A program made the translations under genes and the position numbers. From the NCBI RefSeq assembly GCF_019320115.1, contig NC_089585.1, forward strand, positions 144,105,769 through 144,169,768: DNA of 64,000 nucleotides, written 5' to 3'. Under the pieces are notes generated by a model that saw only the letters and a program-made list of their open reading frames with translations, was not told the DNA's origin and did no database searches. This document shows, one piece after another, positions 58,052-64,000 of this stretch; the first letter of the stretch is position 1; the number at the start of each line of letters is the position of its first letter. The DNA comes from Miscanthus floridulus. Lineage: Eukaryota > Streptophyta > Magnoliopsida > Poales > Poaceae.

Positions 58052-61000
58052 TGTAACACCCTCGGTGTTATATTGTTCTGTTTTTGCTAAAACACTACAT
58101 GAGCATCATACTTGTTTGTGGGTGAGTGTAATATAGTAATGTACATAACTTGAAACATTTGTCGGAAACACAAAACAAATGTTACATTTCATGTCGCTTT
58201 GCACCGTTAGTATGCTAAGCAAATTTTTATCGGACAAAAATGCTATAGAATGTCTATGCGGAGTTTGATAAAGTTGTAGTACGTACTTCATAGGCGATGA
58301 TGAAATATGTGCGGTTGAGGGCGAGAACAACAAGCTAGTGCATCCAGTGGGTCAGAATCGAGACTCGGCGTGAAACCGTTCGGACTTACGTCATCTCGCG
58401 TAAGTTAGAAATGGGTCGATGAAGCTACCTTTGGCAAATTTTGTAGAACGATCGGCTTAGGAAGTAGCGTGATGTCATGGCTTCGGTCGATAGCCCTACG
58501 TACCATCTTGCGCATCGAACAACTGGTTTGGCATGTGGAGCATCGGGTTTGAGTTTTTGAGCTGCCTTAAAAAGCGTGCATGACACATGGTTTAGCTCTG
58601 GGCGCGGTCACCACCCTCTGCTTGGCCGGCACCGCTGCTGGCTTGTCATCGCGTGTTGCCACGTCGGCCACGTCCCACTGCCGCGCCTGCACGTGTATGC
58701 ACATGCACGGTCCTTGCACTATGGGCCAAGGCTGTCTGCCACCGCGCGCTGGCCGCGGCTCCTATCACTGCTCGGCTTGGCGCCGCTGCTGGCTCGTTCA
58801 GTGTGCGCTGAAGCGCTGGCCATGTCCTGCCTGTGAATGCACGTCACGCGTTGGGTCCTGGCGCTATTGCCTCGACTATCGGCTACCGCTCGCTGGCACG
58901 TGGGTCGCGTCGCTGTGGCTGTCGCGCTGCGTCTAGGACGCCGACCATGTCTGGCCCTGCCCTGCCATGCCCGGCCCTGTAGTGCCCTGCCCTGCTCTGC
59001 TCTAGCCAGAGGCACACCAGGCCCCGCGCTACATGCCGCTAGCTGCCTCGCTCGGCCCTGCTCCTATTGACTCACCGTGGCTGCTCACATGGGGGACGAC
59101 TACCAGCTCCACCATCCTCTTAGCGTCACGTTGCGCTGTGTTTCTCTTGTCCAACGCTGCTCGCTGCGATGCCGTATCGAGTTTCATCGGCGTGTGGGTT
59201 CGGTCGTGCGGACAGCCGCCTGGTGCACGTCCTGCTGTCCCCCTTAGTTGTGTGTGCTTGTATTTTGCATTGACACCCACAGCCGGGCCGAACCAAGCCG
59301 TACCAAAGCTCCTCTATCTTCACTGTCGCCATGGCCTGCGGGAACCCCCCCTTTTCCTTCAATTCACCATGACCGCGGCACTATACTCCAATTCATCGCA
59401 CCCTCGACTGCGCTGGGTAGCTGGCCATGCAACCGGCCCCACCTTGCTGCGTGTACCGTTGCACAGAGCTTCAATTTGCATTCGCCGCCCCACCGGGTCC
59501 ATAAGACCAGACGGACACGCACCGTCTGCAAGCCACCCATTCCGAGCACCCAGTAGCGATTCCTTGAACCATCAGCCTAGTATTACCCTCTTGAACACCT
59601 TGCGCACCTCAGTCATAGCTTTAGAGCAGTCCAGCCTTCCCCGACATGGCCGTGCCATCGCCGTACGCCGTCGCATTGTCGGTGCGCACGCGGCCAGCTC
59701 AGCTCGGCTCGGGCCTTCTTCGGCCAGACCGACACCTCAAAGGTCTCTATGGGTAGTTCCTTGAGCTCGCTAGCTAATTGGTTTGCTCCACTTTCGTTGT
59801 GGCTCACGGGAACGCACCCGCCATCGTAGGTCAAGGACCACCATCGGGGAGGGAGCTCGGGACCACACCCCTATTCATCGTATCGCCTCCAGTTGCTGCG
59901 CGTTGTCATCGAGGTAACCATCGATCCCTTAGATAGGACATGGAGGGTTGGGTGACGCCGGCGTAGCCGCCTGGTGTGCGTGCCGTCGTGCCGGTGCACG
60001 CACGGGTGCCGGGGATGTCGCCGCGGCGAAGAAGAAGAAAGGGGAGGGCATAGTTGTAAAACCATAGACTAGAGGAATAGTGCCTTAGAGCTCGCAGTAA
60101 TTACATATTAGTTCGGGGGCGTTTTTGCATGTTTGCCATCGCGTGCGGGTCTCTCTCGTCATGGGCCGTTGGCCGGCTAGGCCGCGCCCCCGCGAGGGCC
60201 ACGTTTCATTGGCGCACACGCCGTGCCGTCGTGGGCCGAGCCGACACTAGTTGGGCCGCAAAATAGAAAGCGGTTTCATCTTTCCAGCGAATTTATTAAT
60301 GCTTATTTAATTTAGTTTTCAAGCTGAACTTTGATAATTTGTAGTAAATTGTGTAGCGGTCCAAAAATAGTGAGACTAATTTTGTTAGGTTTGCAAAAAT
60401 ACCATCTACCTGCTAGTACAGTTGGATTGCAGTTAGCTGTGACGAGTATTGGGTCATAAATTCAAAACTAGAGGGCTAATATTAGATAGGTTAATACTTG
60501 TAGAAATATTTGGGGATAATTGGTGATAGATATAGACACAAAAATTTTACAGCGGGTTCAATAGGTTCTTATCTACTCGCTGTAAATTTTTGTAGCTTTA
60601 AAATGAGTTGCTAAATAAAGTAGCTATTACTCTTGTTTTATCGTATATGGCGTATATCGGTATTGGGAATAAGAATACCTGTAGTTGCTACAAAAATGTT
60701 GAATGTCATATTTCGACTTGTCGGTAACAATAGGTAGCTTAGCACCGTGGTCGACAGCACTAGCTTAGTAGTTGAATTGATGTACTTTTATTTTAAGAGC
60801 TGCTGTTGTTATATTCCTAAATATTGCATCATCATTTTTATGCATGTAGATCACGAACTGGTAGACTTCGTGCCCGTCGGCGAGTCAGAGTACGATGAGG
60901 TGATTGAGGAGTATGAGGAGGAGATCCTCTTGCAGGAGGAAGCCTAGGAGCTTGTTGGTGCTGACCCTGCTGACCCGGCGCCTACCCAAGGCAAGTCCCG

Positions 61001-62334
61001 GTGCATAACCCTTATTTTAATGATTACTGAATATATGAATATATATATATGTGTGTGATGTGCATTTAAGTTACAAGCATTTTATGGAAACTACATGCAT
61101 AAATATATCTACCCATGAGTCCTACTAGTACAGGTCAAGTAGCTACTATGCTCAGGATATCGGTAGCGTGAGTAACCTGTCGTTACTCACAAATAGGTAA
61201 TAAAATATGATCACTCATGATAAAATGGTGGGAAGAAAAATGGTGACCGGACAGGGATATGGTTTGGGTACTAGTGGGTGTAAGGGGTTGTGTCCTACGG
61301 CCAATAGGGTGTGACTTAGTTACACTTTTTCCCTGTCCGTGTCGATTAAGGACCGGTCATTGCATATGACTTTAGTCAAGTCATAGATTTATTGTCCTGA
61401 GCGCATACTTGGGTATGGGCGTAGGGAAGACTTGTTGCTCTCTTATCGTGGATCTAGCTCTTTTTGGACCGACTGATTGGAGGCAAAGATGGTGGAGGTC
61501 CTTGCACCACATTAAGTCCGGGACTCAGGAAGTGGGGGCTTGGAGTCCAAGTTTGGACGGGGACCTGGACATCCAGGACAGGAGAGTGATGGGTTAGTCC
61601 TGCTTATGCCTGGGGTACAAGCGGGGTGTGTGTTTTCGAGGCACCCAACTAGGCACATTGATTCACAAATCGCCGAGAAATCTGGTATGGCTTGTCTGCG
61701 GTTTAGCACCATAGTAAGAATTAAAAGTTGAAAGGAGAAGAAATGGAACTGATTGCGCAACTCTTGCTTAAAAATAGAATAGGTGCTTATATAGACTGGC
61801 TAGATGATAACTTAATACGGCTAATAATAAGACATGAATAAGGACTCACTATTAGTCTTGCTTTCTGCTAAAGAAAACCAGCAAACCATAAAGCCTATCA
61901 TATTCCTTGAAGTCGGGAAATTATTACCATTAGTCGAATATGTCCTGCGAGTACATTGTGTACTTAGGGTTTATTTACCCCTGTTGCAGGTGATGCATGA
62001 GAAGTATCTTGTGTGGAGGATTCTTCTGGTGGGCTCAGACGGATCCTCGTCCCTATCGCTAGATGTATATTTTTAAATTCTGCTATTTATCATTCTGCAC
62101 TCTGGTATTTGGTATTGTAATAATGTACTTTTTAAGAAACTCTAATGTATGAAATGGACTTGTATTGTAACTCATTCCCATTATTGGATCCTTGGGAAAA
62201 ATGTGGATCTTTCGGGTTCTCTCTTGGGGTGTGCTCGACGGATACCGCCCGATGTAGCTGGCTTTCGGGGTGCTTAGTGTCTGGTGGAAGACGAGCGCCT
62301 CCGTAAGTGTGCTATTTTGAGCGGTTCTGCCCCA
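58052..62334 (+). repeat. Gypsy 3' LTR (4283 bp)
   Basis: TGTAACACCCTCGGTGTTAT ... CTGCCCCA. It mirrors the 5' LTR, including the GC-rich block (58600-59350) and the acidic ORF copy near 60840-60950, which is cut by a TAG. Confidence 0.92.
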
Positions 62335-62339
62335 CACAA

Positions 62340-63560
62340 GCTCGTCCTGCCCATGCCTGAGAATTCAATTGTGAATAATACAATAGGCAAGAACAAGCTT
62401 AACTTGGGTCTTGTATGGGTGAAAATGTTTGTTGTCCAATATCCTGAATCTATTCTTTAGAGCCCCAAAAGCCCTCTCAACTGTTACTCTAAGAGACAAA
62501 TGCCTTAGATTAAAAAGCTCTCTTTGATTTTGAGGTCGATTTGAACCAAACTCCCTCAAATGGTACCTTGTGGCATGAAATGGTTGCAAGAAACTAGGCC
62601 TCACTGCATAGCCAGCATCGACAAGATAGAATTTGCCTAAAAATTAGCAGATAGGAATATATTTTAGTAGTTTTATTTAGGACTAAGCAAAGTGTCAAAG
62701 GTTTTTTTGGTTTGGATGATGCCTAGTGTCACTCTAAGGCCATCAGCTCTTTCAAGAGCATCATACAAGATAAGAGCATCATGTGCAGATCCCTCCCAAC
62801 CAGCAAGCACATAGGTGAATCTGAGGTCAAAGTCCTAGGCTGCCAACACATTTTGTGTGATGGTGTGCTTCCTGCCTCTAAAGGCAGCTTGCATCTTCAC
62901 AGGCACTCTAGCTAATACATAGTACCATCAATTGCTCCTATGCAGTCCTAATTGAACAAAACATAAGTGCAAGTGAACATTGACACTAAACTGATAACGC
63001 ATGAGACCAACCTTGAAATAGGGGTACCACCTTCTGCTCCCAAGGATCCTAGGATGGACATTAGTAGCAGGAGGGACAATCAATTCATTCCTCAGCTCTC
63101 CTACCGCATATAACACCTTCTAGAAGAACCTACTAATTATCTCTGTAGACCTCCTGAAGGTGAGGTCAACCACCCTAAACCTCTCATTGTCACCAACAAC
63201 ATGCAAGAACATAGCTACTTGTTCTTCAACAGATGCATGTACGCTGTCAGTGACAAGCTCTCTACTACGGAAAAGGTCACAAAGTTGGAAAAAGGGGCCC
63301 TCTTCATTCTAAGAAGGTTGACACAGTGCACATCATCAGATTCAAATATGTATCTAAGGTTGTTCATCCTCTGTTTGTCCCTATCAGCCAAGGGACCATA
63401 GGTGACTGAGCGTGAATCTTCAACTCTCCTCCTAAACCACATGAAAAACCAAGCAACCACTGCAACAACTACAGCAACGGCAACCCTTCGCCTAGCTTCA
63501 AATGCTATGTCTACCAATAGGATGGAGGGCAACATTAGAAAGGGAGCATGCAACATGGGT
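62340..63560 (-). pseudogene. PIF/Harbinger transposase (DDE_Tnp_4), main part
   Basis: On the minus strand from 63560: an N-terminal part with LADRDKQRMNNLRYIFESDD, a frameshift near 63300, then RRSTEIISRFFQKVLYAVGEL. Exon 1 ends at RRWYPYFK/GTTGGT (63012/63011). A 64-bp intron ends in AATTAG at 62948. Exon 2 starts DCIGAIDGT, with the first catalytic Asp, followed by a frame slip and AFRGRKHTITQNVLAA. Exon 3 starts at 62636 with the second Asp (KFYLVDAGYAVRPSF) and holds the catalytic Glu (VERAFGALKNRFRIL). The protein would cut and paste the element with ORF1. Stops (for example TAG after NVLAA, TGA after IIHN) and the Gypsy insertion after DELV end its function. Confidence 0.88.
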
Positions 63561-64000
63561 GTGTACTACTTAGCAAGCAAAAAATCAGACAAAATGAACT
63601 ATGAAAGACGCGGCTGCCACACCAAAGGGTGCTCCTCTAGCATATACTATTACACAATCAACATCATTGACCTCTAGGCACTTTGCTCAGTGTGTACAAC
63701 AAAATAGGCATCAACATGTACAAGATCTACACAAAACATGTAGTATAAACCAAATAAGAAGCATCATGTATAGATCTGAGCTAGGAACAGGTAAATCAGG
63801 TAAAGCAGCGTACAGATCTGAGAATGTCAAACCAAGAACCCTGATTTCTTAACATTTCAAGTAAAATCTACCAACAAATCAACAAAATCGACACTAAAGA
63901 AAGAGGAGGGGAAGAGCGCAGGTGGCATATATACCATCCAAGCGTTGGAGGACCTAGAGAAATCCACCGGTGAGGGTCGCCTCGGTAGGACTACCGAGGT
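63561..64000 (-). other. Harbinger sequence upstream of the transposase frame
   Basis: A probable 5' UTR or upstream part of the Harbinger element. The start codon of the transposase is not certain, and no terminal repeat is reached before the window ends. Confidence 0.45.

Larger units (their letters stand above)
48686..62334 (+). mobile_element. Gypsy retrotransposon, Tekay/Del-type chromovirus clade
   Basis: A 13.6-kb element with 4.3-kb LTRs (48686-52957 and 58052-62334) and a 5.1-kb interior. The target duplication is CATAA (48681-48685) and CACAA (62335-62339), one mismatch. The primer binding site TGGTACCAGAGCC is at 52960 and a polypurine tract, AGAGGGGTAGAT, lies before 58052. Domain order gag, protease, RT, RNase H, integrase is Gypsy, and a C-terminal chromodomain puts it with the chromoviruses. 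The long LTRs fit the Tekay/Del lineage. It inserted into the Harbinger transposase gene. Confidence 0.92.
37452..64000 (-). mobile_element. PIF/Harbinger element, split by Copia B and Gypsy, running past the window
   Basis: Minus-strand transposase exons (63560-62340 and 48680-48564) and a Myb/SANT-like ORF1 (about 48240-47440) identify the superfamily. The left end near 37452 (GGGCGTGATTGGTTGCTCC) resembles PIF termini. Words like TTTGGTTG recur in the subterminal DNA on both sides of Copia B (about 37543, 37589, 37640, 45654, 45852). Without Copia B and Gypsy the visible part is about 5 kb. The right end lies outside the window. The left boundary and the 3-bp target duplication are uncertain. 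Confidence 0.75.

Noticed and set aside
48686..62334. Endogenous pararetrovirus or other integrated virus
   Set aside because: LTRs, target duplication, Gypsy domain order and chromodomain identify a retrotransposon. No movement or envelope protein was seen.
1..64000. CRISPR array, operon or other prokaryotic feature
   Set aside because: No regularly spaced identical repeats; introns, LTRs, SINE and plant gene families show plant nuclear DNA.

Overview
This window is nuclear DNA from a grass, most likely a panicoid or Andropogoneae species. That rests on three things: the transposon families (an Au-type SINE, GC-rich solo LTRs, CACTA and MULE elements with long TIRs), a cereal PR-5 thaumatin-like gene, and grass MITEs. 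The species cannot be read from the sequence. Only two ordinary low-copy genes are visible: an F-box gene of the AUF1/At1g78100 type (CDS 19863-20927, intron in the 5' UTR) and a secreted thaumatin-like PR-5 gene (CDS 35876-36559). Nearly everything else is transposable-element DNA inserted into other transposable elements.

Region 1 (1-13080) is one L1-clade LINE (LINE A, minus strand) broken into pieces. It was interrupted by a Copia element (1634-4157, TSD CCTGT), a MITE (4491-4614), a 6.9-kb two-gene Mutator-like element (4776-11704, about 360-bp TIRs, 8-bp TSD GCAAATGT) and another MITE (11957-12198). Removing the insertions restores ORF1 (DUF4283-like domain, zinc knuckle, tail), then an ATGA overlap, then ORF2 (endonuclease, reverse transcriptase). 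The MULE has the MuDR layout: a transposase gene from one TIR and a convergent second gene from the other. Here the second gene encodes GRF-like zinc fingers plus an acidic 23-residue repeat.

Region 2 (13081-22498) holds a MITE candidate, low-copy DNA with a perfect 21-bp foldback, a 2-kb non-autonomous MULE (15672-17706, 9-bp TSD) containing a CACTA element and a hAT-like MITE, the F-box gene, and a small MULE-type MITE whose ends resemble those of the big MULE.

Region 3 (22499-30511) is LINE B. It is truncated at its 5' end inside ORF1, has an 11-bp TSD, and was hit twice by the same LTR family. Those hits are two solo LTRs, each with its own 5-bp TSD, separated by about 60 bp of LINE.

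Region 4 (30512-37451) holds a hAT-like deletion derivative, a hAT-like MITE, a probable solo LTR, an Au-type SINE with 17-bp TSD, the PR-5 gene with a partly duplicated upstream region, and a CACTA-type subterminal repeat array.

Region 5 (37452-64000) is a PIF/Harbinger element that runs off the right edge. A Copia element (37799-45599) split one end of it. A 13.6-kb Tekay/Del-type chromodomain Gypsy element (48686-62334, 4.3-kb LTRs) landed inside the last codons of its transposase.

Coding frames across all these elements are broken mostly by TAG where Gln (CAG) or Trp (TGG) is expected. The Gypsy gag-pol is the extreme case: 1510 codons in one frame, 32 stops (26 TAG), no frameshift.
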